From Candidatus Gastranaerophilales bacterium (GTDB taxonomy: Bacteria > Cyanobacteriota > Vampirovibrionia > Gastranaerophilales > Gastranaerophilaceae): DNA of 64,000 bases. A program made the translations under genes and the position numbers. Location of the stretch: contig CALURG010000079.1 in assembly GCA_944323115.1 (NCBI GenBank), positions 83,468-147,467 of the forward strand, given 5' to 3'. The notes under the pieces were generated by a model. It made no database searches. It had not been told where the DNA came from and worked only from the letters and a program-made list of their open reading frames with translations. Of the stretch, positions 44,201 through 52,830 are shown piece by piece; within the stretch, counting starts at the first letter, position 1; each line of letters begins with the position of its first letter.

Positions 44201-45331
44201 TTATCTTATTTGAATCGGCATTATCAAACACAAATAATCATCATCGCTCACAGGTTTAAACAGTGTAGCGGACAAACTTCCGCCCAAACCTATTTTTACG
44301 TTTTCGGATTCCATTATTTTTAAAGAATCCAAAACATATCTGTAGTTAAAAGCAATAGTCAATTCATCATCTGTATACTCAATAGAAATAGAATCTTCAC
44401 CAAGACCCGCATCCGGTGTGTCGGCTTTCAAAAACAAATTGTTGTCTTTAAAAAGAAATCTTACAATATTTGTTCTTTCGTTAACCATGACAGCCACTCT
44501 TTCAAGAGCAGATATCATATCTTCTCTTTTTACAAGTGCATTTTTTTCACAGTTTTGAGGGATAAGTTGTTTGTAAGGAGGATATTCTCCTTCAAGAAGA
44601 CGTGATGTCATAATCATTGAATTTGTTTTGAATATGATTTTTGTTCTTTCTATTATCAAACTTATTTTTTCGTCATTTATAAAAGAAGCTATACGCAAAA
44701 ATTCCTGCAATGTTTTTGAAGGAATGACGCAGCTAATGCTGGTCTCTTTTTCATTTGTAATTTTTTCTACAATTCTTGTTAAACGGTTTCCGTCCGTAGC
44801 CGCCATTTCAATATTTTCATTTGAAATAGAACAAAATACACCGCTGATTATATTTCTGTTTTCATAATTTGCAGCAGAAAAAGCTGTATACTTAATTGAT
44901 TTGATAAACGGATTTAAATCAATCTCAACAGATTCTTTGTCTTTAAGCTCTTCTTCATTCAAAGCAACCGGAAACTCATCCGCAGAAATACCGATAAGTT
45001 CAAATTTTGAATTTCCGCAGGAAATAGTGACAATATTTGTCTCGCTGTTAAGTGAAAAAACTACCGGTTTGTTACTCAAGCGGGAAACTATTTCAGAAAG
45101 TTTTTTTGCCGGCAGAGTAATTTTTCCGGGAGTTTGAACAGAAGCTATTGTTTTTGACATTATGTTTATATCAAGGTCTGTTGCGGCAAAAGTAATAAAA
45201 TTGTCAGAAGAAGCAACAATCAAAATATTGGAAAGTACCGGTTGTATACCTCTTGAAACTGTAGTTTTTTCAACTATTTTTAAATTCGTAAGAAGAGTTT
45301 CTTTTTCTATAGTAAATTCCATGTTTGACAT
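44201..45331 (-). CDS. dnaN: DNA polymerase III sliding clamp (beta)
   Basis: Ring-shaped processivity clamp, 376 residues with three repeated beta-clamp folds. Recognisable segments are TTVSRGIQPVLSNILI near 24, FAATDLDINIMSKTIA, AATDGNRLTRI near the middle repeat, LLEGEYPPYKQLIP, and the C-terminal MPIQIR (the family ends M-P-x-R/IR). GGGAGAAA precedes the ATG at 45331. The adjoining AT-rich region upstream may be the replication origin. Confidence 0.97.
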   Translation of the reverse strand: MSNMEFTIEKETLLTNLKIVEKTTVSRGIQPVLSNILIVASSDNFITFAATDLDINIMSKTIASVQTPGKITLPAKKLSEIVSRLSNKPVVFSLNSETNIVTISCGNSKFELIGISADEFPVALNEEELKDKESVEIDLNPFIKSIKYTAFSAANYENRNIISGVFCSISNENIEMAATDGNRLTRIVEKITNEKETSISCVIPSKTLQEFLRIASFINDEKISLIIERTKIIFKTNSMIMTSRLLEGEYPPYKQLIPQNCEKNALVKREDMISALERVAVMVNERTNIVRFLFKDNNLFLKADTPDAGLGEDSISIEYTDDELTIAFNYRYVLDSLKIMESENVKIGLGGSLSATLFKPVSDDDYLCLIMPIQIR

Positions 45332-45370
45332 AAATTTTCTCCCGACAGTTTTGTTTGTTTCTTTCTAATT

Positions 45371-45660
45371 TAGTTTTTTTATTTATTAATTATTAATATA
45401 TATTATAAATAATATTAATAATAATAATAAAGACAAAAATTTCTGTTTAAAACTATTATAAAACAAACAATAGAAAGCAAACAACCTGTTCATAACTTTG
45501 TAAATAATTTGTTCAAAACCTGTATAAAAATTTTCAAAACTTTTTAAAAATTTTTTATTTTTTCTTTTTCCTGTAGAAAACTGTAGATAAGTCTCAAATT
45601 TTTGAACAGGTTTTTTGTAGTTTTGAACAAGTTTTGAACAAATAAATTTTACATGTTAAT
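45371..45660. other. Candidate replication origin next to dnaN
   Basis: This gene-free stretch begins with a very AT-rich block (45383-45430). It then holds DnaA-box-like nonamers all in one orientation on the minus strand: TTATTTACA (45499-45507), TTTTATACA (45521-45529), TTTTCTACA (45572-45580) and TTATCTACA (45582-45590), the last two only 1 nt apart and each one base from TTTTCCACA or TTATCCACA. Five TGAAC/GTTCA units flank them, two facing one way and three the other. The region upstream of dnaN is oriC in Synechococcus elongatus (established), which supports the reading; dnaA is not in the window. Confidence 0.5.
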
Positions 45661-45688
45661 ACAAAAAAGAAGCATGGTTCCATGCCAA
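45661..45688 (-). terminator. Terminator of the 104-residue gene
   Basis: GGCATGG-AA-CCATGC followed by TTCTTTTTT on the minus strand, directly after the stop of the 104-residue gene at 45694. Confidence 0.7.
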
Positions 45689-45693
45689 AAGGC

Positions 45694-46008
45694 TTATTCT
45701 TTCATATCTTTACAATTTTTAAAATTATTGGCTTTTTGTTCGTGAATCCATCGAGACATTTTTTGTTGTTCAAAACTTAGTGCAAAATTGTACAAACTTT
45801 CCATCAATCTTCTGCCGCTGGGTGATTTTCCGATAAAAAGAGTGTGTCCTGCTTTGTTTTTTGCTATGTAAATTTCTTTCTGAAGAATTTTGTCCACGTT
45901 TGTTTTTGCGGGCGATTCTATTTTCTTTTTTAACCACACAAACAAAAGAGAACACGAAAGTTTCTCTTCATTTTCTTTTAAAAAATCCGAAAATTCTTTT
46001 AATATCAT
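45694..46008 (-). CDS. Hypothetical small basic protein
   Basis: A 104-residue, lysine-rich soluble protein with no motif I recognise. It contains KNKAGHTLFIGKSPSGRRLM in the middle, and ends in a basic helix (QQKMSRWIHEQKANN). GGGCAA just before the ATG is a weak ribosome site. It lies on the far side of the candidate origin from dnaN and has its own terminator. A small DNA- or RNA-binding role would fit the charge, but this is only a guess. Confidence 0.6.
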   Translation of the reverse strand: MILKEFSDFLKENEEKLSCSLLFVWLKKKIESPAKTNVDKILQKEIYIAKNKAGHTLFIGKSPSGRRLMESLYNFALSFEQQKMSRWIHEQKANNFKNCKDMKE

Positions 46009-46154
46009 TTGCCCGGCTTTTTTCTTTTTTGTTTGATGAATAGCAATAAATTTGATTTGATACTATTATTGCATAGCGTAAAAACAAAGAAAAGCTTTTG
46101 TTTTGTGTAAAAAATTCAAAAAATGAACTTTATTCAAGCAACATTTTTTAAGTT

Positions 46155-46352
46155 TTACATGACTGTTTTAAAATAATAAGGAGAATTTACGGGAGACAAC
46201 AGTTTTGTGTAAAATCTGCTGGAACTGAAATTGAATTCATTAACTTTGTCGAGGTATTTTCCTTTTATTCCCATAGAACTTAGTCCCACAGGTGCCTGCG
46301 GGATACAAAAAGTTTTTTTTAATTTTTTTATAATAGTTTTTAAAAAAATCAC
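46155..46352 (-). CDS. Possible 65-residue basic protein
   Basis: GTG start at 46352 with GAGG 6 nt upstream. The N-terminus is very basic and hydrophobic (MIFLKTIIKKLKKTF) and the C-terminal half has NEFNFSSSRFYTKLLSPV. The flanking 460 nt hold no other gene. Codon use looks natural, but no family is recognisable and the frame could be chance. Confidence 0.4.
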   Translation of the reverse strand: MIFLKTIIKKLKKTFCIPQAPVGLSSMGIKGKYLDKVNEFNFSSSRFYTKLLSPVNSPYYFKTVM

Positions 46353-46470
46353 AACACGCCTCGCATAACATTTTTTGATGTTATAATTTTATTAATGATT
46401 TTTTGCACACAGTCAAAAAATAAAAAAATGGTCTGAATAAATATCTGGAAAAAAGAAAGGATAAATTATT

Positions 46471-46677
46471 ATGGCAGGAAAAGTTACTAAAGACATGGGA
46501 CTAATTGATATAGTTCAAAATTATCCGGAAGCATTAGAAGTTTTTGCAAAATACGGTCTTGGCTGCATTGGTTGTGCTGCTGCAAGATATGAAAACCTTG
46601 AAGCAGGTGCAAAAGTACACGGTGTAGATCCGGAAGTTATGGTTGCTGAAATAAATGCTTTGATTGAACAAAGATAA
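46471..46677 (+). CDS. DUF1858-type CxxC small protein
   Basis: A 68-residue protein of the DUF1858 type, often linked to hybrid-cluster, iron-sulfur or nitric-oxide stress proteins (ScdA-N like). The core VVQNYPEALEVFAKYGL-like segment at 15-31 leads to CIGCAAARYENLEAGAKVHG with the CxxC pair (C32, C35). AAAGGAT precedes the ATG. It stands alone with a bidirectional terminator. A redox or metal-cluster role is likely; the partner is unknown. Confidence 0.85.
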   Translation: MAGKVTKDMGLIDIVQNYPEALEVFAKYGLGCIGCAAARYENLEAGAKVHGVDPEVMVAEINALIEQR

Positions 46678-46706
46678 GAGCAATTTTACAAATAAAATAT
46701 TAAATG

Positions 46707-46742
46707 AAAAAAAACAGGCTTATTTTTTAAGCCTGTTTTTTT
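46707..46742. terminator. Bidirectional terminator
   Basis: AAAACAGGCTTA and TAAGCCTGTTTT arms (about 46711-46722 and 46728-46739) with a 5-nt loop and A/T tails. It serves the DUF1858 gene on the plus strand and the 55-residue gene on the minus strand. Confidence 0.9.
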
Positions 46743-46758
46743 GTTTTCAGTAAAAATT

Positions 46759-46926
46759 TTAATTCTTTCTCAACTTTGATTCAACGGGAACAGTTGCATA
46801 TCTTGAACAACGGTAAATAACATTGTCAATAGGTCTGTTTTTTACTTCCGAATCATTGTTTTCTTTTGATAAAAAATCATCGGCATCACGGCCAATTAAA
46901 AATTTAATAAATGCTGGACTGTACAT
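46759..46926 (-). CDS. 55-residue small protein
   Basis: MYSPAFIKFLIGRDADDFLS opens a 55-residue frame ending RKN and stop at 46759. GAAGGTG lies 7-8 nt before the ATG, and a strong terminator follows 17 nt after the stop, which together support a real gene. The second half is polar with a single cysteine (VIYRCSRYATVP). No family is recognised. Confidence 0.65.
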   Translation of the reverse strand: MYSPAFIKFLIGRDADDFLSKENNDSEVKNRPIDNVIYRCSRYATVPVESKLRKN

Positions 46927-47157
46927 TAAAGAACACCTTCACTTTCCACTTATATATATAAACACAAGCATAAATGTTTTTTTGCAATTTTTAGATAAAA
47001 GTTTACAAAATTTTAACAAAACTACTACAAGTGTGGCAGAAGTATGTAATTTTTATTTTTGCTAAAACAAATTTTTGTTATCAACAGTAAATAACCTAAA
47101 ATAGTTTTTTAATTTTAAAACCGAAAACAAAAAATAAGCGGAATTTGGTTTGTAATT

Positions 47158-48042
47158 CTAAGCAGATTCTTTTTCAATGTTTTCGGTTTTTTTGTAAGGA
47201 ACAGCATAGAGTTCTCCGTAGAACTCTTCCTGATACAAATCCACATCCGATTCCGGTTCCGCTGTTAAAAACAAAAGAGCAATGTAAGCGGAAATTTTGT
47301 CCAAGCCAAGCAATGTCAGAGTGTTCAACTCTACTTTGTCTTGCGTTTCAAAGATTTTTTTCAAATTTTCGTGCAAAACTTCGACACTTTTTTCAATGTA
47401 TTCGTCATGAGCAAGATTTACAATGTCGTCCGGTGTAAGTCTTGCATAAGAGCGGACACGTCTTTTTGCACGCTCATGGGCATTTTTTAAAGATTGTTTT
47501 CTGTCCAGTTCTTCATAAAATTGCAGTTGTTTAATCAGGTCTTTCAAATTAACCATGCGGCTTCTGTTCAAACGTACACTGGTTCTTCTTTGAAGAACTT
47601 CGTCAAGAGAAATGACGTTGTTTGTATTGATTTCTTCATCACTCCAGCCGTCGTCTTCCAGTTCAAAATCATCGTAATTTTCTTCACCGTAGTCATTCAG
47701 ACCTTCAATTTGGTTTACATCAATACCTTCAAGAACATTGGATTTGAGCCTTAAAAGGATTGCGGCAAAAAGAAGAGTTCTGCCTGTGAGTCTAAGATTT
47801 TGTGCTTTCATTTGAAAAAGATGAGCAAGATACTTGTCAGTGACATCCACAATATCGACATTCCAGGGGTCAATTTTTCCGGATTTTGCCATGCTTACAA
47901 GAATTTCTATCCCGTCGACCTGACCGGAAGGGTCATTTTGAACAGCAGAAACCATAGACAGGTCATCAATGCTGTCAACAGACGGTGCGGAAGATTCCGG
48001 TACATAAAATTCATGATGTAAGTTTGTTTCGGCTTCTGACAT
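47158..48042 (-). CDS. scpA: Segregation and condensation protein A
   Basis: Kleisin subunit of the bacterial condensin, bridging SMC heads with ScpB. In the 294-residue protein a non-conserved acidic N-terminus is followed by the ScpA core from about residue 43: GIEILVSMAKSGKIDPWNVDIVDVTDKYL, then LTGRTLLFAAILLRLKS, and a C-terminal winged helix with KVELNTLTLLGLDKISAYIALLFL. AAAGGAT precedes the ATG. It lies 70 nt downstream of smc on the same strand. Confidence 0.95.
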   Translation of the reverse strand: MSEAETNLHHEFYVPESSAPSVDSIDDLSMVSAVQNDPSGQVDGIEILVSMAKSGKIDPWNVDIVDVTDKYLAHLFQMKAQNLRLTGRTLLFAAILLRLKSNVLEGIDVNQIEGLNDYGEENYDDFELEDDGWSDEEINTNNVISLDEVLQRRTSVRLNRSRMVNLKDLIKQLQFYEELDRKQSLKNAHERAKRRVRSYARLTPDDIVNLAHDEYIEKSVEVLHENLKKIFETQDKVELNTLTLLGLDKISAYIALLFLTAEPESDVDLYQEEFYGELYAVPYKKTENIEKESA

Positions 48043-48112
48043 TTTGTCTTTTATCCTTTTTGTTTTTACCCTTTGAAGGCAATCTGAAACAATTTTGGGA
48101 TATTTCTTTTGT

Positions 48113-51100
48113 TTAGTCCCTTAGTTTCACGCCGGTTACACGGGTAATACCTTTTTCTTTCTGAGTTACGCCGATGGTCCTATTAGCTGATTCTATCATA
48201 GGTTTGCGGTGACTAACTACTACAAATTGCGTATTTTCTGCCTGTAATTTTACCATATCCGCAAGCTTTTCCACATTGATACCGTCAAGGTTTGCATCGA
48301 CCTCGTCAAACGCATAAAACGGTGCGGGCAAATATCGTTGTATTGCAAAAACAAATGCAAGTGCGGTGAGAGATTTTTCTCCGCCGGACATTAGATTGAG
48401 CCTTGTTTTTTCTTTGTCTCTGGGTTGTGCTTCAATAGACATACCGCCTGTAAACGGTGAGTCCGGATTGTCAAGGATAAGGGTTCCTTCGCCTTCAGAA
48501 AGTTTGTGGAAAATTTCTTTAAAGTTGTCGTTTATGTTGTTGTATGTGTTCATAAACGTATCTTTTTTGAGGTTTTCGTATCCCTGCATTCTGTCCATTA
48601 TTTGATTTTTTTCGCTGGACAGAGTTTCAATCTTTGTTTTCAATTCATTCTGACGTTCGGAAACTTCGTCGTAGGATTTTATTGCACGCATGTTTACGTC
48701 ACCCAAATCATCCATGCGTTTTTGGAGTCTCTGGATTTTTGCCGTAATTTCTTCTATTGATATTTCTGTTTCTTCAAGTTTTGTATAATCAATGCCGTTT
48801 TCTTTGAGTTCTTCTTTGACATTTTCAAACTGCGGTTCAAGTTCTCTGCGGCGGGCCTTGAAAGCTTCTATCTGTTCTGCAATTTTTTCTATATTCAAAT
48901 TTATAAGATTTTTTTGTTTATCAAGTTCAAGATACTGCTCGTTTACGGCATCACGCTCTGTTTGAATTTCAATAAGTTTTTCGCCGAGTTCTTTTATTTT
49001 TACCTCAAGAACTTCTATTTTTGAATTGAGTTCTTCTATGTCGGCTTTGTATTTTTCTTTGTCCTGTGCAAGAGTTTCGTTGTCTTTGTGCAAACGGTCA
49101 ATTTCTTTGTTGTGAGTTTCTATTACGTCCGTTTGGAAAGCAATTGTACGGTTGTAACCGTCAATGTCGTTTGTGCATGAAGCTATTTTTGATTCAAATT
49201 GTTTTATCTGATTTTCTGTGTCTTCAGTAAGTTTTTTGAGGTTTGTAAGTTCCTCCGGAGTCATTTTGGCTTCGATTTCTTTAATTTCTTCTTCGAGTTT
49301 GAGTGTTTTTTCTCCGATTTCAATGTGCTGCTGCTCCATTTTGTCGAGTTCTGCCTCGAGTTTTTTGATTTTTGGCTCAGCTTCTGTGAGAAATGCTTTT
49401 TTCTCGTTAATGCTGTTTTCTTTTTCTTCAGAGCTTTTAATAAGATTTGAAAGCTCCATCTTTGCCTGATTGTATGCGGTCATTGAATTTGAATAAGAAA
49501 TCCTGACTTTGTCGAGTTTTTCTTCAAGCTCGGATTTTTTGCGTTCCAATTCCGCATACTGTTTTTCAAAACCTTTGAGTCTTTCTTTAAATTTTGCAAG
49601 CTCATCGTCTTGGGTCTGGCTGAATTTCAAACCGGACTTTTTCTGCGAACCGCCGGAAATAGAACCTGATTTTTCAAAAAGTTCGCCTGTCAATGTAACC
49701 ATTCTATATTGACCGATGAGTTTTCTGGCACTGTTATAATCTTCAACCACAAGAGTTTCACCCAGTGCATGGAAAAATACATTTATATATTCATCATCAA
49801 AGTCAATAAGGTTTATCGCAAAATCAATTACACCTTTGTCTTTTGGAAGTTTAAGTGATTTTGGGGCTTTGTTGATTTTATTCAGCGGCAAGAACGTAGC
49901 TCGTCCGGCATTTGCACTTTTCAAAACCTCGATGGCAATTCTGGCTGTTTCATCATCATCGACAACAATATTTGCCATTCTGCCGCCCATTGCTACTTCA
50001 AGAGCTGTCGAATATTCTTTGTCTACCTGTCCCAGCTGTGCAAGAGTTGCATGGACTCCGTTAATTTTTGCATTCAAAACAGTATCAACGGCACGTCCGA
50101 AATTCATCTCATCAAAAGCCTGTTTTTGGGCTTCCATTTGGGAGATTTTTCGATATGCAGTCTGAACATTGTATTGTACATCATTTAATTCATTTTTGGT
50201 TTTATCCAGTTCGTTCATAGTGTTTTGCTGGATAATTTTAAAATCTTCGAGTTCTTTTCCGAGTTCTTCAACCTGGACTTCGACACGATCTTTGTTTCCC
50301 GCAAAATTTTGTTTGAAGTCTTCAAGCTCCGCTATTTTTTGTTTTGCTTCTTCAACGGATTTTAAAAGGTTGCTGAGTTCGGTTTCTTTAGGAACTTTTG
50401 ACTGAATAAGTTTTGTTTCTTCGTCTTTAAACTGTTCAAATTCTTTTCTCAGCTCATTTCTTTTTGCAACATATTTGTCCGCTGATTCGTTTAAACCCGC
50501 AACTTCCTGAAGCATTTGCATGAGCTTTTCTTTTTGGACGTCTCTTTGTTCCTCAAGATTTTTTATTTCTTTTTCTTTTTCTTCAATCTGCTGTTTGTTT
50601 TTTTCGTTTTTTGCGTTTAGATTTTCTATGCCGTTTTTTGCGTTTTCAACGGTTTTTAAGTTATCTTGAATATTTTTTTCGGCAAAATTAATAGCAGCTT
50701 GTTTTCTGTCAACCTGACCTTTAATTTCTTCAACCTGTTTTTTAACCTCAATTTGTTCCGCTTCACCTTTTTCTTTTACAAGATCAGACAGCTCATCAAG
50801 TTTTGTTTTTACGACAAGCATTTGTTCTTCAAGTTTTTTGAGGTTAACTTCTTCTTCTTTTTTCTTTTTGTTTGCGTCAAGAATACTCTCGTGTGCACGC
50901 TCGAGACCTTTTTTGATATCAAAATATTTTACGGCAGTGATTTTGCTTTCCAGTTCCGTTTTTTCATCTCTTAATTTTTGGTATTTTAGGGCAATTTCTC
51001 TTTCTTCTTTGAGCTGCTCAAGTCTTGTTTCTACCTCTGACAAAATCAAAAGAGAATTTTGAACACGTGCTTCAACAGTGCCGAGTTCGTTTTGTGCCTG

Positions 51101-51610
51101 TTCTATTCGGCGGTCAAAATCAGCTACACCGGCAATTTCGTCTATAATTTTTCTTCTGTCCGTGTCGGAGCAGTTTGTGATAGACATTACGTCGTTTTGC
51201 ATAATAACGTTGTAGCTGTTCGGGGTGATGTTGTATTTTTCCAAAACGGTATGAATGTCTGTCAGGGTGACAATTTTGTCGTTTAAATAATAAATAGAGT
51301 TGTAGCCTTGAGAAGATTTTTTGATTTTTCTTGCAACGGAAAATTCTTTTTCTTCTGCGTCTTCCGGAGCAAAAGTTACTTTTACGATTGCTTCGTTTCT
51401 TCTTGTATGGGTGGAAATAAGCTGGGAAATTTTTTCGGCCCTGAGGGTTCTTGACGTGGACAAACCGAGTGCAAACAAAATACTGTCAATAATGTTACTT
51501 TTGCCGGAACCGTTCGGGCCGGAGATGGTTGTAAAACCTTTCAAAAACGGTATGGTAATTTTGTTTGCAAATGATTTGAAGTTGTCTATTTCTACTTCTT
51601 TAATGTACAT
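48113..51610 (-). CDS. smc: Chromosome segregation ATPase SMC
   Basis: ATPase of the SMC-ScpAB complex that compacts and segregates chromosomes. The 1165-residue protein has Walker A GPNGSGKSN at 31-39, long coiled coils, the hinge near 515-640 with GVHATLAQLGQV and GGRMANIVVDDDETA, then a second coiled coil, the signature LMSGGEKSLTALA and Walker B FYAFDEVDANLD near 1100. The loop GELFEKSGSISGGSQKKSG is also typical. An AGAGA site is close to the ATG. It is co-transcribed with scpA; scpB is not in the window. Confidence 0.98.
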   Translation of the reverse strand: MYIKEVEIDNFKSFANKITIPFLKGFTTISGPNGSGKSNIIDSILFALGLSTSRTLRAEKISQLISTHTRRNEAIVKVTFAPEDAEEKEFSVARKIKKSSQGYNSIYYLNDKIVTLTDIHTVLEKYNITPNSYNVIMQNDVMSITNCSDTDRRKIIDEIAGVADFDRRIEQAQNELGTVEARVQNSLLILSEVETRLEQLKEEREIALKYQKLRDEKTELESKITAVKYFDIKKGLERAHESILDANKKKKEEEVNLKKLEEQMLVVKTKLDELSDLVKEKGEAEQIEVKKQVEEIKGQVDRKQAAINFAEKNIQDNLKTVENAKNGIENLNAKNEKNKQQIEEKEKEIKNLEEQRDVQKEKLMQMLQEVAGLNESADKYVAKRNELRKEFEQFKDEETKLIQSKVPKETELSNLLKSVEEAKQKIAELEDFKQNFAGNKDRVEVQVEELGKELEDFKIIQQNTMNELDKTKNELNDVQYNVQTAYRKISQMEAQKQAFDEMNFGRAVDTVLNAKINGVHATLAQLGQVDKEYSTALEVAMGGRMANIVVDDDETARIAIEVLKSANAGRATFLPLNKINKAPKSLKLPKDKGVIDFAINLIDFDDEYINVFFHALGETLVVEDYNSARKLIGQYRMVTLTGELFEKSGSISGGSQKKSGLKFSQTQDDELAKFKERLKGFEKQYAELERKKSELEEKLDKVRISYSNSMTAYNQAKMELSNLIKSSEEKENSINEKKAFLTEAEPKIKKLEAELDKMEQQHIEIGEKTLKLEEEIKEIEAKMTPEELTNLKKLTEDTENQIKQFESKIASCTNDIDGYNRTIAFQTDVIETHNKEIDRLHKDNETLAQDKEKYKADIEELNSKIEVLEVKIKELGEKLIEIQTERDAVNEQYLELDKQKNLINLNIEKIAEQIEAFKARRRELEPQFENVKEELKENGIDYTKLEETEISIEEITAKIQRLQKRMDDLGDVNMRAIKSYDEVSERQNELKTKIETLSSEKNQIMDRMQGYENLKKDTFMNTYNNINDNFKEIFHKLSEGEGTLILDNPDSPFTGGMSIEAQPRDKEKTRLNLMSGGEKSLTALAFVFAIQRYLPAPFYAFDEVDANLDGINVEKLADMVKLQAENTQFVVVSHRKPMIESANRTIGVTQKEKGITRVTGVKLRD

Positions 51611-51787
51611 TAAATTTCTCTAATCCCAAGCCTTATATGCATATATTTTTAATTCTCTTATAAAGACAAGTTGTAGTCAAAAAGTTTACGAATAGTTAAA
51701 CTTGTTTTGTTTTAATAATATAAAGAATTTTCAGTATAATTAAGAATTACACATGTAACAATTTTAGGTGTAATTATTACAATTTAT

Positions 51788-51816
51788 TTGTAAAATGTAA
51801 AAAATTATATTATAAT
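51788..51816 (+). promoter_or_regulatory. glyQ promoter
   Basis: TTGTAA (51788-51793), 17-nt spacer, TATAAT (51811-51816), giving a leader of about 100 nt. The rest of the 314-nt gap back to smc is AT-rich, with an AATTACAC/GTGTAATT inverted repeat at 51745-51775 and no gene. Confidence 0.75.
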
Positions 51817-51924
51817 ATTAGAACTTAAAGTGCGAAAGCAAAAGGCACAAAGCAAAAAGCAGCCTGAATAAACGCAAAAGCCGCTGTTACAGATTAGAGA
51901 TTGGTACTGGAAAATCAAGAGAGA

Positions 51925-52815
51925 ATGGCTTTAACTTTTCAAGAATTAATTTTAAATTTATCAAAATTTTGGTCGGATTACGGTTGTATAATTCAACAAC
52001 CATATGATATTGAAAAAGGTGCCAGCACAATGAACCCTGCTACGTTTTTACGTTCATTGGGCCCTGAACCCTGGAACACTGCAATGGTTGAACCTTGCAG
52101 AAGACCGACGGATGCACGCTATGGAGAAAATCCAAACAGGCTCGGCCATTATTTTCAGTATCAGGTTATACTAAAACCCTCTCCTGACAACGCACAAGAA
52201 CTGTATCTTAAAAGTTTGGAAGCAATGGGAATTGATTTGTCCCGGCATGATGTTCGTTTTGTTGAAGACAATTGGGAATCACCGACACTTGGTGCTGCCG
52301 GCGTAGGCTGGGAAGTATGGCTTGACGGCATGGAAATTACTCAATTTACATATTTTCAGCAGGTCGGCGGTCTTGAAATAAAACCGGTTGCTCTTGAGTT
52401 GACATACGGTCTTGAAAGAATAGCTATGTATTTGCAAAACGTAAATTCTGTTTATGACGTTTTGTGGAATAAAGAATTAAAATACGGTGAAATTTATCTT
52501 CAAAATGAAATAGAACAATCAAAATACAATTTTGAAGTTTCTTCTGCCGAAAGATTGTTCAAAATGTTTGATATTTTTCAGGCAGAAGTTGAAAACTGCG
52601 TGGAAAACAAGCTTGTTTTGCCCGCTTATGATTATGTTTTAAAGTGTTCTCATACGTTCAACCTTTTGGATGCAAGAGGCGTTATTTCCAAAGATGAAAG
52701 AATCAATTTCATTAACAGAGTCAGACGAATGGCCGCAATGGTAGCAAAACTTTATGTTGAACAAAGAGAAGAACTGGGTTTTCCCTTGTTGAAAAAGACA
52801 ACGATTGTTAAATAA
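51925..52815 (+). CDS. glyQ: Glycyl-tRNA synthetase alpha subunit
   Basis: Alpha (catalytic) subunit of the tetrameric bacterial GlyRS, 296 residues. The class II core is clear: [75 protein letters not shown] and [18 protein letters not shown] 51925 has AAGAGAGA upstream; a TTG eight codons before is less likely. glyS does not follow; instead an amino-acid permease starts 15 nt later. Separate glyQ and glyS genes are usual in Cyanobacteria. Confidence 0.97.
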   Translation: MALTFQELILNLSKFWSDYGCIIQQPYDIEKGASTMNPATFLRSLGPEPWNTAMVEPCRRPTDARYGENPNRLGHYFQYQVILKPSPDNAQELYLKSLEAMGIDLSRHDVRFVEDNWESPTLGAAGVGWEVWLDGMEITQFTYFQQVGGLEIKPVALELTYGLERIAMYLQNVNSVYDVLWNKELKYGEIYLQNEIEQSKYNFEVSSAERLFKMFDIFQAEVENCVENKLVLPAYDYVLKCSHTFNLLDARGVISKDERINFINRVRRMAAMVAKLYVEQREELGFPLLKKTTIVK

Positions 52816-52830
52816 TATAAGGATATTTAC

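Noticed and set aside
51817..51924. T-box riboswitch in the glyQ leader
   Set aside because: The leader is only about 100 nt, and I find neither the T-box sequence nor a specifier hairpin.
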